Source: Pseudomonadota bacterium (lineage in GTDB: Bacteria; Pseudomonadota; Gammaproteobacteria; Burkholderiales; Burkholderiaceae_C). From it: a DNA stretch of 64,000 bases. The DNA is taken from positions 1 to 64,000 of the forward strand of contig JAKBBP010000001.1 of NCBI GenBank assembly GCA_021808445.1. The letters are read 5' to 3'. The notes under the pieces are model-generated. The model was not told the origin of the DNA, did not search any database, and saw nothing but the letters and a program-made list of their open reading frames with translations. Made by a program: the position numbers and the translations under genes. Shown in pieces: positions 30,835-40,143 of this stretch; the stretch's first letter is position 1; each line of letters begins with the position of its first letter.

Positions 30835-31706
30835 AGGCGATGCACGCGGCGCTGCTGTCCCGGACCCTGGTGCGCACCAGCGAGCGCGCGCAGGCCGAGC
30901 ACCTGGCCGAATGCGCGGTGCAGGCGCTGCGCGAGGAGGCCCTGCTCAGCCCGAAGCCCGCGCTGGTGGATGCGCGCGGCAGCGGCGCGCACGCCGACCT
31001 GGACCTGGCGCGCATGCTGCGCTCGGCGAACTCGCTGCGCGGACCCTTCGTCGACATGGCGCTGGCCGCCTGCACGGCACGGCTCGACGGCGCGTTGCGC
31101 ACGCGCCTGGCCGCCATCGGGCGTGTGGCCGAGCAGCGCATGCTGCTGGCCACGCAGGGCAGCAACGCGCACCGCGGCGCCATCTGGGCGCTGGGCCTGC
31201 TGCTGGGCGCGCGCGCCCGCCTGGGCGCAGGCACCAGCGCGGCGCAGATCTGCGAGGCCGCCGCGTGCATCGCGCGCCACGACGATGCCGGGCAGGCGCC
31301 GAGCCCGAGCACGCACGGAGCGCGCGCCATGCGTCGCTTCGGCGTCGGCGGGGCGCGCGGCCAGGCCTGCGCGGGATTTCCGCAGGTGCTGCAGTCGGGG
31401 CTGCCGATGCTGCGTCGGCGCCTGGCCGCGGGCGCGCGCATCGAGCACGCGCGGCTGGATGCACTGCTGGCGATCATGGTCGAACTCGACGACACCTGCC
31501 TGCTCCATCGCGGAGGCGACAAGGCCCTGCAGGCGGCGCAGTCGGGCGCGCGCCGGGTTCTGGAGCTGGGCGGCGCCGGGACCCGCGAGGGGCATGCCCA
31601 ACTGCTGTGCCTGGATGCCGAACTGATGGCGCGCAAGGCCTCGCCGGGGGGGAGCGCGGACCTGCTCGCGGCGAGTCTGTTCCTGCATGCGGTGACAACG
31701 AGCTGA
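30831..31706 (+). CDS. mdcB: Triphosphoribosyl-dephospho-CoA synthase MdcB
   Basis: Makes 2'-(5''-triphosphoribosyl)-3'-dephospho-CoA, the precursor of the carrier prosthetic group, from dephospho-CoA and ATP. The CitG/MdcB family is shown by the ALVDARGSGAHADLDLARMLRS start, THGARAMRRFGVGGARGQA and MVELDDTCLLHRGG. About 290 residues. The GTG at 30831 overlaps the mdcA stop; an ATG at 30840 would remove three residues. The modified cofactor is attached to MdcC by MdcG downstream. Confidence 0.95.
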   Translation: MKAMHAALLSRTLVRTSERAQAEHLAECAVQALREEALLSPKPALVDARGSGAHADLDLARMLRSANSLRGPFVDMALAACTARLDGALRTRLAAIGRVAEQRMLLATQGSNAHRGAIWALGLLLGARARLGAGTSAAQICEAAACIARHDDAGQAPSPSTHGARAMRRFGVGGARGQACAGFPQVLQSGLPMLRRRLAAGARIEHARLDALLAIMVELDDTCLLHRGGDKALQAAQSGARRVLELGGAGTREGHAQLLCLDAELMARKASPGGSADLLAASLFLHAVTTS

Positions 31707-31729
31707 TACCCATCGATCCACGTTCCATC

Positions 31730-32020
31730 ATGGAAAACCTCGAATTCGAATTCCGGGCGGATCGCCCCGTGGCGCAGCGAGCGCATGTCGGGGTGGTCGG
31801 ATCCGGGGATCTGGAAATCCTCATGCTTCCCGCCGAGGGCGGCGCGCGAGTGCGTGTATGCACCAGCGTGGACGGCTATGGCGAAATCTGGCGCCGCGTG
31901 CTGGAGCGGTTTTTCGAACGCCATCCGGTGGCCGCGTCGCTGCAGATCCACGATTTCGGGGCCACGCCGGGGGTCGTCGCCCTGCGCCTGGAACAAGCCC
32001 TGGAGGCCTCGCGCTCATGA
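31730..32020 (+). CDS. mdcC: Malonate decarboxylase acyl carrier (delta) subunit
   Basis: Small carrier protein that holds the acetyl/malonyl group through a phosphoribosyl-dephospho-CoA arm. The 96 residues contain HVGVVGSGDLEILM, in which Ser25 is the attachment site known from Klebsiella MdcC, and the ending GVVALRLEQALEAS. It starts 23 bases after mdcB and its stop overlaps the start of mdcD. Length and Ser position match the family. Confidence 0.95.
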   Translation: MENLEFEFRADRPVAQRAHVGVVGSGDLEILMLPAEGGARVRVCTSVDGYGEIWRRVLERFFERHPVAASLQIHDFGATPGVVALRLEQALEASRS

Positions 32021-32898
32021 ATCCCGCCCAGACCGCGCCCCGGCCCTCCGTGCTGGCGCGCCAGAGTTTCATCGAGATGAGCGCGCGAGAACGTGCGCGC
32101 AGCCTGCTCGACGCCGAGGGCCGACGCGAACTGCTCGGTCCTTTCGACGGCATGCAATCGCCCTGGCTGCCCCGCCAGGGCATCGTGCCGCAGTCCGACG
32201 ACGGCGTGGTCGTGCTGCGCGGGCGCCTGGACGGACGCGAGGCCGTGGTCACCGCGTTGGAGGGGCGCTTCCAGGGCGGCAGCATCGGCGAGGTGTGCGG
32301 TGCCAAGATTGCCGCCGCGCTGGAACTGGCGCTGAGGGACTGCGAGGCCGGGCGGCCGGTGCTGCCGGTGTTGCTGCTGGAGACCGGGGGGGTGCGTCTG
32401 CAGGAGGCGAACCTGGGTCTGGCGGTGATCGCGGAAATCCAGTCGGCGGTGGTGGCGCTGCGCCGCCACGTGCCGGTGGTGGCGGTGATCGCCGGCATGG
32501 TCGGGTGCTTCGGGGGCATGTCGCTGGTGGCCGGACTGTGCTCGCACATCGTGATCACCCGACAGGCCCGTCTGGGCATGAATGGCCCCGAGGTGATCGA
32601 GCAGGAGGCCGGTGTGGAGGAACTCGATGCCGCCGACCGGCGACTGGTGTGGAGCCTGATCGGCGGCGAGCAGCGCGTGGCCACCGGCCTGGCCGACGCG
32701 CTGGTCGATGACGACGTGGCGCAGGTGCGCGAACAAGTACGAGGCTTCGCGTCGCAGGCGCCCGCCGCCGCCCGAAGCACCCGGGTGGCGACCTGGCGCG
32801 CGCGCATCGACGCGCTCGAGGCGCGCGAGGACCTGGGGCCGGGCGAGTTGCGCGCGGCCTGGAAGGCGCCGCGCCAGGCACAGGGAGACAAGGCATGA
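32017..32898 (+). CDS. mdcD: Malonate decarboxylase beta subunit
   Basis: With MdcE it decarboxylates the malonyl thioester on MdcC to acetyl thioester. The 293 residues show a crotonase/carboxyltransferase fold related to acetyl-CoA carboxylase beta: ALEGRFQGGSIGEVCGAKIA, LLETGGVRLQEANLG and GMVGCFGGMSLVAGLCSHIV, which forms the oxyanion hole. ATGA overlaps tie it to mdcC before and mdcE after, consistent with equimolar synthesis of the complex. Confidence 0.96.
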   Translation: MNPAQTAPRPSVLARQSFIEMSARERARSLLDAEGRRELLGPFDGMQSPWLPRQGIVPQSDDGVVVLRGRLDGREAVVTALEGRFQGGSIGEVCGAKIAAALELALRDCEAGRPVLPVLLLETGGVRLQEANLGLAVIAEIQSAVVALRRHVPVVAVIAGMVGCFGGMSLVAGLCSHIVITRQARLGMNGPEVIEQEAGVEELDAADRRLVWSLIGGEQRVATGLADALVDDDVAQVREQVRGFASQAPAAARSTRVATWRARIDALEAREDLGPGELRAAWKAPRQAQGDKA

Positions 32899-33713
32899 GC
32901 ACGCCCTTCACGCGCGGCAGGATCTGGTTCGAGCATCTGGCCGCGGGGGCCAGGCCGGTGGACGGCCTGCCTGCGTCGGTGCTGGCCGCCGACGGTACGC
33001 TCGACGGAGCCCCGGCTCGTTTTCTCGCGGTCGTGCCCGACCCGCACAGTCCTTTCGCCAGGGCCCGCCACGGCGAGGTCGGGCTGCGTGAGGCCTGGGG
33101 TCTGGCCGCGGCGGTTCGCCATGCCGTGCAGACCGACCGGGACGAGGCTCGCAGAGCCCTGGTCGCGGTCGTGGACGTACGCGGGCAGGCCTACGGCCGC
33201 CGCGAGGAAATGCTGGGGATCCACCTCGCCTGCGCCGCGGCCGTGGACGCCTATGCCAGCGCTCGCCAGGCCGGCCACAAGGTGGTCGCGTTGCTGGTGG
33301 GGGGGGCCATGTCGGGCGCCTTTCTGGCGCATGGCTACCAGGCGCACCGCCTGCTGGCTCTGGACGATCCGGGCGTGACGGTGCATGCGATGGGCCGGGA
33401 GGCCGCGGCGCGGGTGACGCGGCGCAGCCTGGCCGAGCTCGACGAAATCGCAGGCGCGCAGCCGCCGATGTCCTACCGCATCGCCGATTACGCCGGACTG
33501 GGCCTGTTGCACCGGCTGATCGGCGGGGTGGACCCGCAGGCGCCGAGTGCGCAACAACTGCAGACCGTGCGCGAGGCGCTGGTCGAGGCCCTGCGGGACA
33601 TCGGAACCGACGAACGCGACCTCTCCGTGCGTTGGACCTCGGCGAGGGCTCGCGAGGCGAGGGCGGCCTCCGTCGAGGTGCGCCGGCGCATGGCCGAGCA
33701 ATGGTCGCGCTGA
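32895..33713 (+). CDS. mdcE: Malonate decarboxylase gamma subunit
   Basis: Second subunit of the decarboxylase core. The 272 residues include VVDVRGQAYGRREEMLGIHL, VVALLVGGAMSGAFLAHGYQ (oxyanion-hole segment) and VHAMGREAAARVTRRSL, all typical of MdcE. The reaction yields acetyl-MdcC and carbon dioxide. It overlaps mdcD by 4 bases and mdcG by 13 bases. Confidence 0.96.
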   Translation: MSTPFTRGRIWFEHLAAGARPVDGLPASVLAADGTLDGAPARFLAVVPDPHSPFARARHGEVGLREAWGLAAAVRHAVQTDRDEARRALVAVVDVRGQAYGRREEMLGIHLACAAAVDAYASARQAGHKVVALLVGGAMSGAFLAHGYQAHRLLALDDPGVTVHAMGREAAARVTRRSLAELDEIAGAQPPMSYRIADYAGLGLLHRLIGGVDPQAPSAQQLQTVREALVEALRDIGTDERDLSVRWTSARAREARAASVEVRRRMAEQWSR

Positions 33714-34345
33714 ACCTGGAGCGCGCTGCCCGCGTGCACGATCTGCTGCGCCTGGCCTCGCCGTGCCTGCTGCGGTGGGAGCATGGCCCCGAGCCCTGGG
33801 CCGAGGCCGCGCTCGCGGCGGCTCCCTGGGTGGTGACGCGACGTGCCCCCATGCGCGTCGGGCGCATTGCCGTGGGCGTGCGCGGCGCGCAGCGCAGCCA
33901 GAGGCTGGCAGCCTGGGTGGACGCGGACCAGGTTCAGGAGTTGCTGCGCCCGGCCGAACTGCGCCGGCGCGCAGCCGGGCTGGACCCGGAGCGCTCGGCG
34001 CTGGGACCCTTTCGCGCGCTGGACCAACTGGAGCAGGCCTGGCGCGAGGCGGGCCCGCGTGAATGGGGTCCCGCGGGCAGCGCGGGCTTCGAGCTGGCCA
34101 GTGGCTTTCCCAGCACCGGTCCGGGCAGTGATCTGGACATCGTGGTGCGCTGCCCGCGCGCCCCGTCACGCGCCCGCGCCCGCGCCTGGATGGACGCCCT
34201 GCCGCAGGACGGCCGCGCGCGCATCGACGTGCTGCTGGAGTGGCCGGCGGGCGGTGCGGCGCTCGCCGAGTTCGCCGCCGGTGGGGCCTATGTGCTGCGC
34301 CGCCCCCAGGGGGCCCTGCTGCGGCCCGCCGCGCGGAGAGCCTGA
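33701..34345 (+). CDS. mdcG: Phosphoribosyl-dephospho-CoA transferase MdcG
   Basis: Attaches the prosthetic group made by MdcB to Ser25 of MdcC. The 214 residues contain the nucleotidyltransferase motif GFPSTGPGSDLDIVVRCP, where the Asp pair binds magnesium, and RIDVLLEWPAGGAALAEF. Start at 33701 lies inside mdcE. The stop overlaps the mdcH start by one base (TGATG). Confidence 0.93.
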   Translation: MVALNLERAARVHDLLRLASPCLLRWEHGPEPWAEAALAAAPWVVTRRAPMRVGRIAVGVRGAQRSQRLAAWVDADQVQELLRPAELRRRAAGLDPERSALGPFRALDQLEQAWREAGPREWGPAGSAGFELASGFPSTGPGSDLDIVVRCPRAPSRARARAWMDALPQDGRARIDVLLEWPAGGAALAEFAAGGAYVLRRPQGALLRPAARRA

Positions 34346-35289
34346 TGCAACTGGCCTTCCTGTTCCCGGGGCAGGGTGCGCAGTCCGAGGGCTATCTGCG
34401 GCGCCTGCCGGACCATGTCCGGGTGCGCGAGACCCTGGAAGAGGCTTCCGAGGTGCTGGGTGAGGCGGTGGAACGCTACGACCGAGAGCCCGCACTGCGC
34501 TCGACGGTAGGCGTGCAGCTGGGGCTGCTGGTCGCCGCGGTGGCACAGGCGCGGGCCCTGGCCGCGGAGGAGGTGCGACCCGATGCGGTGGCCGGTCTGT
34601 CCGTCGGGGCCTTCGGCGCCGCGGTGGTCTGCGGCAGCCTGGAGTTCGCCGACGCCCTGCGCCTGGTGCGACTGAGGGCGCGCAGCATGGAGCAGGACTT
34701 CCCGCAAGGCTACGGCATGCTGGCCGTGTCGGGTCTGCGCCAGGGGGTGCTGGAGATCCTGCTGGACGAGATCAATGCAGAGCGCGCCCAGGAGCGCGAG
34801 CGGGTGTACCTGGCCAATCTCAATGGTGAATCGCAGTTCGTCGTCGCCGGCGCGGATGCCCCACTGGGCGAGCTGCTCGGTGCGGCGCGAGCCGCGGGCG
34901 CCCGCCAGGTCGAGCGCCTGGCCGTGGCGGTGCCCTCGCATTGCCCGCTGCTGGCGCACTGCAGCGAGCAACTGGTCGAGGCCCTGCGCGGCCTGCGGCT
35001 GCGCGATGCGCAGCTGCCCTACATCGCCAACACCACGGCGCGCGCGCTGCGCGCGGCGCCCGACATCGCGCGCGATCTGGCCGAAGGGGTCATGCGCCCG
35101 GTGCGCTGGAGCGACGCCAGCCGGCTCCTGATCGAGCTGGGCGTGCAGTGCGTGATCGAAATGCCACCCGGACAGGCGTTGGGGCGCATGATCCGACAGC
35201 TCAGCTGCCGCGTGGAAGTTCTGGACAGCGAGGAATCGAGCCTGCGCTCGCTGGTCCTTCGAGCGCATCGTGCGCGAGCCCGGCAGTAG
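34345..35289 (+). CDS. mdcH: Malonate decarboxylase epsilon subunit (malonyl-CoA:ACP transacylase)
   Basis: Primes the carrier by loading a malonyl group from malonyl-CoA. The 314 residues are of the FabD fold: FLFPGQGAQSEGYL at the N-terminus, nucleophilic Ser in AVAGLSVGAFGAAV, Arg in LVRLRARSME and His in AVPSHCPLLAH. Last enzyme gene of the operon, 64 bases before the transporter gene. Confidence 0.95.
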   Translation: MQLAFLFPGQGAQSEGYLRRLPDHVRVRETLEEASEVLGEAVERYDREPALRSTVGVQLGLLVAAVAQARALAAEEVRPDAVAGLSVGAFGAAVVCGSLEFADALRLVRLRARSMEQDFPQGYGMLAVSGLRQGVLEILLDEINAERAQERERVYLANLNGESQFVVAGADAPLGELLGAARAAGARQVERLAVAVPSHCPLLAHCSEQLVEALRGLRLRDAQLPYIANTTARALRAAPDIARDLAEGVMRPVRWSDASRLLIELGVQCVIEMPPGQALGRMIRQLSCRVEVLDSEESSLRSLVLRAHRARARQ

Positions 35290-35353
35290 CGCGACAGCAG
35301 CCGGCCAACGTTTTGACACAAGCGGGATGCACCCGCATGGAGGAGACGACACC

Positions 35354-36649
35354 ATGAATCAGATCACCCGCGATGGCGCCTTGCGACGCATGCGAACCCC
35401 CCTCAATGCGCAGCAGATCCGCGGCTTCTGGGCCGCATGGTTCGGCTGGACCCTGGACGGCATGGACTCGATCATCTACGCGCTGGTGCTGGTTCCTGCG
35501 CTGACCGAGCTGCTGCCCAAATCCGGCATCGCGCCCACGCCGGCCCATATCGGACTGGCGGGGTCCATCCTGTTCGCGCTGTTCCTGGTGGGATGGGGCC
35601 TGTCCTTCATCTGGGGCCCCATCGCCGACCGCTTCGGCCGCACCCGCGTACTGGCCGCAACCATTTTCGGCTATGCGCTGTTCACGGGCCTGGCGGCGAT
35701 GTCGCAGAATGTCTGGGAACTCGGCCTGTTCCGGCTGCTGGCTGGCATCGGCATCGGCGGCGAGTGGGCGCTGGCCGGGACCTACGTGGCCGAATCGTGG
35801 CCCGAGGATCGTCGCAAGATGGGCGCGGGCTTCCTGCAGACCGGCTACTACGCGGGATTCTTCATCGCCGCGGCGCTGAACTTCACGGTCGGCGCGCACT
35901 ACGGCTGGCGCGCCATGTTCCTGTGCGGCCTGTTCCCGGTGGTGGTGTCGATCTACACCATGCTCAAGGTGGGCGAGCCCGAGAAGTGGCAGCACGCCGG
36001 GTCGCCGACCCGCCGCAGCCCTCTGTCGGAGATCTTCAGCGCCCAGTATCGGCGCCGCACCCTGGTCAATGCGACGCTGCTGACGGTGGCCATCATCGGC
36101 CTGTGGGCTGGCGCGGTCTATGAGCCCGCGGCCATCATCCAGCTCGCGCTCAAGCAGGGCATGAGCCACCTGCAGGCCGTGCACATGGCCTCGATCGGAA
36201 CCGGCATCCTGTCCATCGGCACCATCCTGGGCTGCCTGGCGCTTCCGCCGCTGGCCGAGCGCTTCGGGCGAAAGAGCACGCTGGCACTGTACTTCCTGGG
36301 CATGGCCGTGTGCATCGTGGTGAGCTTCGGCTGGGCCTTCTACGTGCCCGACGGCCTGCAACTGTTCATCGGCACGCTGTTCTTCCTGGGCTTTTTCGGG
36401 GGCAATTTCGCGATGTTCAGCCTGTGGCTGCCCGAGCAGTACGAAACCCGGGTGCGCGCCACGGCGTTCGCCTTCAACACGTCGATCGGGCGTTTCCTCG
36501 GCGCGGTGGTGAATTTCATCCTTGCCGCCGGGGTCGCGCACATGGGCACGCTGGGGACTCCCGTCGCGTGGACCGCAGTGGCCTTCATCGCGGGCCTGCT
36601 GGTGATCCCCTTCGCGCTGGAGACCCGCGGCGACGTGCTGCCCTCCTGA
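35354..36649 (+). CDS. MFS transporter, probable malonate carrier
   Basis: A 431-residue major facilitator protein with about twelve helices. The loop 2-3 motif is GPIADRFGRTRVLAA and it repeats as LPPLAERFGRKSTLAL in the second half; GWTLDGMDSIIYALVL in helix one and GIGIGGEWALAG in helix four fit the metabolite:proton symporter group. GGAGG precedes the ATG by 10 bases. Position at the end of the mdc operon points to malonate uptake. Other mdc operons use MdcF or MdcLM carriers, so this is a substitution of the usual carrier. Confidence 0.82.
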   Translation: MNQITRDGALRRMRTPLNAQQIRGFWAAWFGWTLDGMDSIIYALVLVPALTELLPKSGIAPTPAHIGLAGSILFALFLVGWGLSFIWGPIADRFGRTRVLAATIFGYALFTGLAAMSQNVWELGLFRLLAGIGIGGEWALAGTYVAESWPEDRRKMGAGFLQTGYYAGFFIAAALNFTVGAHYGWRAMFLCGLFPVVVSIYTMLKVGEPEKWQHAGSPTRRSPLSEIFSAQYRRRTLVNATLLTVAIIGLWAGAVYEPAAIIQLALKQGMSHLQAVHMASIGTGILSIGTILGCLALPPLAERFGRKSTLALYFLGMAVCIVVSFGWAFYVPDGLQLFIGTLFFLGFFGGNFAMFSLWLPEQYETRVRATAFAFNTSIGRFLGAVVNFILAAGVAHMGTLGTPVAWTAVAFIAGLLVIPFALETRGDVLPS

Positions 36650-36664
36650 TCCCGGACGGATCAG
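36646..36664. terminator. Short dyad across convergent stops
   Basis: CTGATCC and GGATCAG form a 7-bp stem with a 5-base loop that includes the stop codons of both the MFS gene and the convergent small gene. No T-run follows; it may be a weak bidirectional terminator. Confidence 0.35.
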
Positions 36665-36963
36665 CCGGCCGGCCAGCCCAGCAGTTCGGCCAGGCGCGTG
36701 CTCACCCACCGTGCCTCGGCCGCGTCCACGCCGGCCGAGGCGTCGTCCAGGCCGCGGCCCATGCGCTCGAGGACGTCGGCCGGGGTGATGCCCAGGTCGG
36801 CGCGGATCTCGGTGGCGCGCTGGGCCAGCAGCTGGGCCAGGTCTTCGCAGTACTCGTAGCGCTCGGTGATGTGCGCGCGCGAAGCCCTGGGCTTGATGCG
36901 CCCCGGCTCCAGGTACAGCGCGACGAAGGAAGCCGGTACCTGGATCTGCGATTCCTCGTCCAT
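36661..36963 (-). CDS. Conserved small hypothetical protein
   Basis: A 100-residue soluble protein: MDEESQIQVPASFVALYLEP, then RAHITERYEYCEDLAQLLAQ and WVSTRLAELLGWPAG at the end. It looks like a family of small betaproteobacterial proteins often labelled as ATPase with chaperone activity, although no ATP-binding motif is visible. Mostly helical by composition. It is 19 bases downstream of a membrane PH-domain gene on the same strand and is probably co-transcribed. Function unknown. Confidence 0.65.
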   Translation of the reverse strand: MDEESQIQVPASFVALYLEPGRIKPRASRAHITERYEYCEDLAQLLAQRATEIRADLGITPADVLERMGRGLDDASAGVDAAEARWVSTRLAELLGWPAG

Positions 36964-36982
36964 GGCGCTGGGATCCTCGGGC

Positions 36983-37441
36983 TCAGGCGCGCGGCGGGCG
37001 CGCCAGCTGTTCCTGCACGGCGCGGCGAAAACCCAGTGGATCGGCGATGAGATGGAAGGGGTCCTTCGTGCCACCGGTGCCGACGATGGACACGGAGCCG
37101 AAGTCGAACACCCGCCCGAGCAGGCCCTGTTCGACGATCAGGCTTTCCACGCGCTCGAGCACGATCTCCAGGGACATGCGCCGGATCAGCCCCAGCTTCA
37201 TGATCACTCGGCGATCCGTGACCGCGAACTCGGCGCCGGCATAGCGCATCCAGGCGCGCAGCCCGTAGCCCAGCGCGAACAATCCCAGCAGGGCGCCCAG
37301 GCCGAGGGCCGCGCCACCGATCAGCGGAAGGGCCGCTGCCGCCGCCAGCATGCCCAGTGGCAGCGCGAACACGCTGCGGCTCAGGCGGGCGCGATACACC
37401 ACGCGCTCGTGGCTCAGCAGGTGACGGTCGACGTAGCTCAT
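36983..37441 (-). CDS. Membrane protein with bacterial PH domain
   Basis: A 152-residue protein with two closely spaced helices (VFALPLGMLAAAAALPLIGG and ALGLGALLGLFALGYGLRAW) followed by a bacterial PH domain: EFAVTDRRVIMKLGLIRRMS, LERVESLIVEQGLLGRVFDFG and VSIVGTGGTKDPF, the standard YdbS/bPH2 pattern. The role is unknown; such proteins are thought to act at the membrane surface. It precedes the small hypothetical gene and diverges from the patatin-like gene. Confidence 0.8.
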   Translation of the reverse strand: MSYVDRHLLSHERVVYRARLSRSVFALPLGMLAAAAALPLIGGAALGLGALLGLFALGYGLRAWMRYAGAEFAVTDRRVIMKLGLIRRMSLEIVLERVESLIVEQGLLGRVFDFGSVSIVGTGGTKDPFHLIADPLGFRRAVQEQLARPPRA

Positions 37442-37553
37442 CGGCGGGGTACGGGGCCCGGGGACGTCCGGGTGCAAAAGGTCAACTGTAGCCGCCCGCA
37501 GGGCCCCGATCGAAACGGCTCGAGCTGCTATGGTCGCCGGAGGAGGACAAGCC

Positions 37554-38507
37554 TTGGACGCACATCGCAGGATTCGCATCGGACTCGCGCTGGGCAGCGG
37601 TTCCGCGCGTGGCTGGTCGCACGTGGGGGTGATCCGCGCGCTACTGCGTGCGGGCATCGAGCCGGACCTGGTCTGCGGAAGCTCGATCGGCGCGCTGGTC
37701 GGCGCCGCCTATGCGGCCGGCGACATCGATCGCCTCGAGCGCTGGGTGGCCTCGCTGACCCGCCAGGGGGTGATGAGCCTGATCGACCTGAAGCTGGCCG
37801 CCGGGATGATCGAGGGGCGCAAGCTCGTGGACTATTTCCGTGCGCAGTTCGAAGACCACGGCATCGAGGCCCTGCAGCGGCCCTTTGCCTGCGTGGCCAC
37901 CGAACTCGACACGGGGCGTGAGGTCTGGCTGCGCGATGGCCCGGTGATCGATGCGGTGCGGGCGTCCATCGCCCTGCCGGGTCTGTTCACGCCGGCGCAG
38001 CGCGACGGGCGACTGCTGGTTGACGGCGGCCTGGTCAACCCCGTGCCGGTGTCCCTGTGCCGTGCCATGGGAGCCGACGTGGTCATCGCGGTGGACCTCA
38101 ACTGGGACCTCGTCGGCAGGCGCTCGCGCCCGGCGCCCTCGCTCTACGCCGAACCGACCCGCCCCGCCGAGCTCGAGGAGGGTTCGGGGGAGTCGGCCGA
38201 GGGCGCGGCAGGCCCGCGCGGGCGCAAGCGCAGCCTGGAAGCCTTGTGGAGCCGGCTGTGGCCCAGCAGCGATGCGCCGCCCGCGCTGCCCATGCCTTCC
38301 ATGCTGGGCGTGCTCACGGCCAGCCTGAACATCATGCAGGTGCGCATCACCAACAGCCGTCTCGCCGGCGAACCCGCCGACGTCGTGATCCGCCCCCGCG
38401 TATCAGGCATCGGACCGCTGGACTTCCACCGGGGTGAAATCGCCATGGCCGAGGGGCTGCGCGCCGCCGAGCACGCCTTGCCCCTATTGCGCGAACTGCT
38501 CTCCTGA
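37554..38507 (+). CDS. Patatin-like phospholipase (RssA-like)
   Basis: A 317-residue serine hydrolase of the patatin fold. The oxyanion hole is [17 protein letters not shown], the nucleophile is Ser44 in [10 protein letters not shown] and the partner is Asp157 in [13 protein letters not shown]. The likely start is TTG at 37554, since GGAGGAGG ends 7 bases before it, whereas the ATG at 37530 has no ribosome site. An extra low-complexity loop (residues 205-240) is rich in Gly, Glu and Arg. Expected to hydrolyse phospholipid or lysophospholipid in the cytoplasm; the natural substrate is unknown. Confidence 0.85.
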   Translation: MDAHRRIRIGLALGSGSARGWSHVGVIRALLRAGIEPDLVCGSSIGALVGAAYAAGDIDRLERWVASLTRQGVMSLIDLKLAAGMIEGRKLVDYFRAQFEDHGIEALQRPFACVATELDTGREVWLRDGPVIDAVRASIALPGLFTPAQRDGRLLVDGGLVNPVPVSLCRAMGADVVIAVDLNWDLVGRRSRPAPSLYAEPTRPAELEEGSGESAEGAAGPRGRKRSLEALWSRLWPSSDAPPALPMPSMLGVLTASLNIMQVRITNSRLAGEPADVVIRPRVSGIGPLDFHRGEIAMAEGLRAAEHALPLLRELLS

Positions 38508-38541
38508 AGCCCGCATCGCGCCGGCCCGATACACTCCAGGC

Positions 38542-39300
38542 ATGCGCATCCTGCTCTCCAACGACGACGGTTACCTGGCCCCCGGCCTGCATGCCTTGTA
38601 TGCCGGGCTGAGGCGCCTCGGAGAGGTCACGGTGGTGGCGCCGGAGCAGAACGCCAGCGCCGCGTCCAACGCCCTGACCCTGAGTCGACCTCTTTCGGTG
38701 TTCCGCGCCGAAAACGGCTTTCTCTACATCAACGGCACGCCGTCGGATTGCGTGCACATCGCGCTGACCGGTCTGCTGGAGTTCCGTCCGGACCTCGTGG
38801 TCAGCGGGATCAACAACGGCGCCAACCTCGGCGACGACACGATCTACTCCGGCACCGTGGCCGCGGCCACCGAGGGCTTCCTGTTCGGATTGCCGGCGCT
38901 GGCGGTGTCGCTGGTTCACAAGGGCTGGGAGCACGTGGACACGGCCGTGGAGGTCGCGGTTCGCGTGGTCGAGCACATGATGCGCGACCCCGGCGCCCCT
39001 GCGGCGCTGTACAACCTGAACGTGCCGAACCTGCCCGCGGCCCGGCTGCGCGGGGTGCAGGTCGCGCGCCTGGGCAAGCGCCACCCGAGCCAGCCCGTGG
39101 TGATGCAGCGCAACCCGCGCAATGAACCCGTGTACTGGATCGGCTCGGCCGGCGACGCGCTGGACGATCAGCCCGGCACCGATTTCCATGCCATAGCGCA
39201 GGGCTTTGCCGCGTTGACGCCCCTGCAGCTGGACCTGACCCATCATCGTCTGCTCGAGCCCAGCCGCGAGCGTTTCGCGGATCTCGCGCAGGCGTCCTGA
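38542..39300 (+). CDS. surE: 5'/3'-nucleotidase SurE
   Basis: Survival protein SurE, a metal-dependent nucleotidase that removes phosphate from nucleoside monophosphates and short polyphosphates. The 252 residues start [19 protein letters not shown] (Asp8-Asp9 bind metal), with [28 protein letters not shown] and [20 protein letters not shown]. It leads the conserved stationary-phase block surE-pcm-nlpD-rpoS. Confidence 0.97.
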   Translation: MRILLSNDDGYLAPGLHALYAGLRRLGEVTVVAPEQNASAASNALTLSRPLSVFRAENGFLYINGTPSDCVHIALTGLLEFRPDLVVSGINNGANLGDDTIYSGTVAAATEGFLFGLPALAVSLVHKGWEHVDTAVEVAVRVVEHMMRDPGAPAALYNLNVPNLPAARLRGVQVARLGKRHPSQPVVMQRNPRNEPVYWIGSAGDALDDQPGTDFHAIAQGFAALTPLQLDLTHHRLLEPSRERFADLAQAS

Positions 39301-39310
39301 CGCGACGCGC

Positions 39311-40102
39311 ATGGCGACCAGCTCCATCCCGAAGCGCGCCAGCTTTCCGGCACGTCTACCCTCGGTGGGCTCGCCGGCGAGCGCTTCGGGTACGGCAGGC
39401 GTCTCGCGATCCTCCCCACCACCCGCGGCGCGGACCTCCGCGCCGCAGATGCCCAGCGGCGCAGGCATGGATTCCCAGGCGGTGCGCAGCGCGATGGTCG
39501 AGCGACTGCGCGCGCTGGGCGGCATGGACAGCGCGGTGCTGGAGTCCATGCAGCGCGTGCCTCGGCATCTGTTCCTGGAGCCGGGCCTGGCGGCGCAGGC
39601 CTACCTGGACAACGCCTTGCCCATCGGGCATGGCCAGACCATCTCCAAGCCCTCGGTGGTCGCGCGAGCGGCCTCCGTGCTGCTGCAGGCGCTCGGCGGG
39701 CGCCCGGCCAGGGTGCTCGAGATCGGCACCGGATGCGGCTACCAGGCGGCGGTGCTGGCGGGCGTGGCGGACGAGGTCTACAGCATCGAGCGCATACGCG
39801 CGCTGCATGAACTGGCGCGGCGCAACCTGCGCGCACTGCGGCTTCCCAATCTGCGCCTGCTGCTGGGGGATGGCATGCTTGGCGCGCCGGGCGGCGCGCC
39901 CTTCGACGCGGTGATCAGCGCCGCGGCCGGGGAACAGGCGCCACCGGCCTGGCTGGAACAGCTGCGCCCCGGGGGCGTGCTGCTGGCGCCGCTGGGTCAG
40001 CCCCAGCGGCTGACGGCCATGCGCAAGCTCGGCGGGGGCAGGGTCGAGAGCTGGAGTGTCGAGGATGCGCGCTTCGTCCCTCTAAAATCTGGCGTCCTGT
40101 GA
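39311..40102 (+). CDS. pcm: Protein-L-isoaspartate O-methyltransferase
   Basis: Repairs isoaspartate in aged proteins using S-adenosylmethionine. The core shows RVPRHLFLEPGLAAQAYLDN, PIGHGQTISKPSVVARA and the SAM motif VLEIGTGCGYQAAVLAG. The 263 residues include about 50 extra N-terminal residues rich in Ser, Ala and Pro; a shorter protein from the ATG at 39467 (MDSQAVRSAMVERL) is possible. Order surE-pcm-nlpD-rpoS is as in E. coli. Confidence 0.93.
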   Translation: MATSSIPKRASFPARLPSVGSPASASGTAGVSRSSPPPAARTSAPQMPSGAGMDSQAVRSAMVERLRALGGMDSAVLESMQRVPRHLFLEPGLAAQAYLDNALPIGHGQTISKPSVVARAASVLLQALGGRPARVLEIGTGCGYQAAVLAGVADEVYSIERIRALHELARRNLRALRLPNLRLLLGDGMLGAPGGAPFDAVISAAAGEQAPPAWLEQLRPGGVLLAPLGQPQRLTAMRKLGGGRVESWSVEDARFVPLKSGVL

Positions 40103-40143
40103 TCTCGCAAGACCCCGAAACGGACCCCTGCCCGCACTCCACC

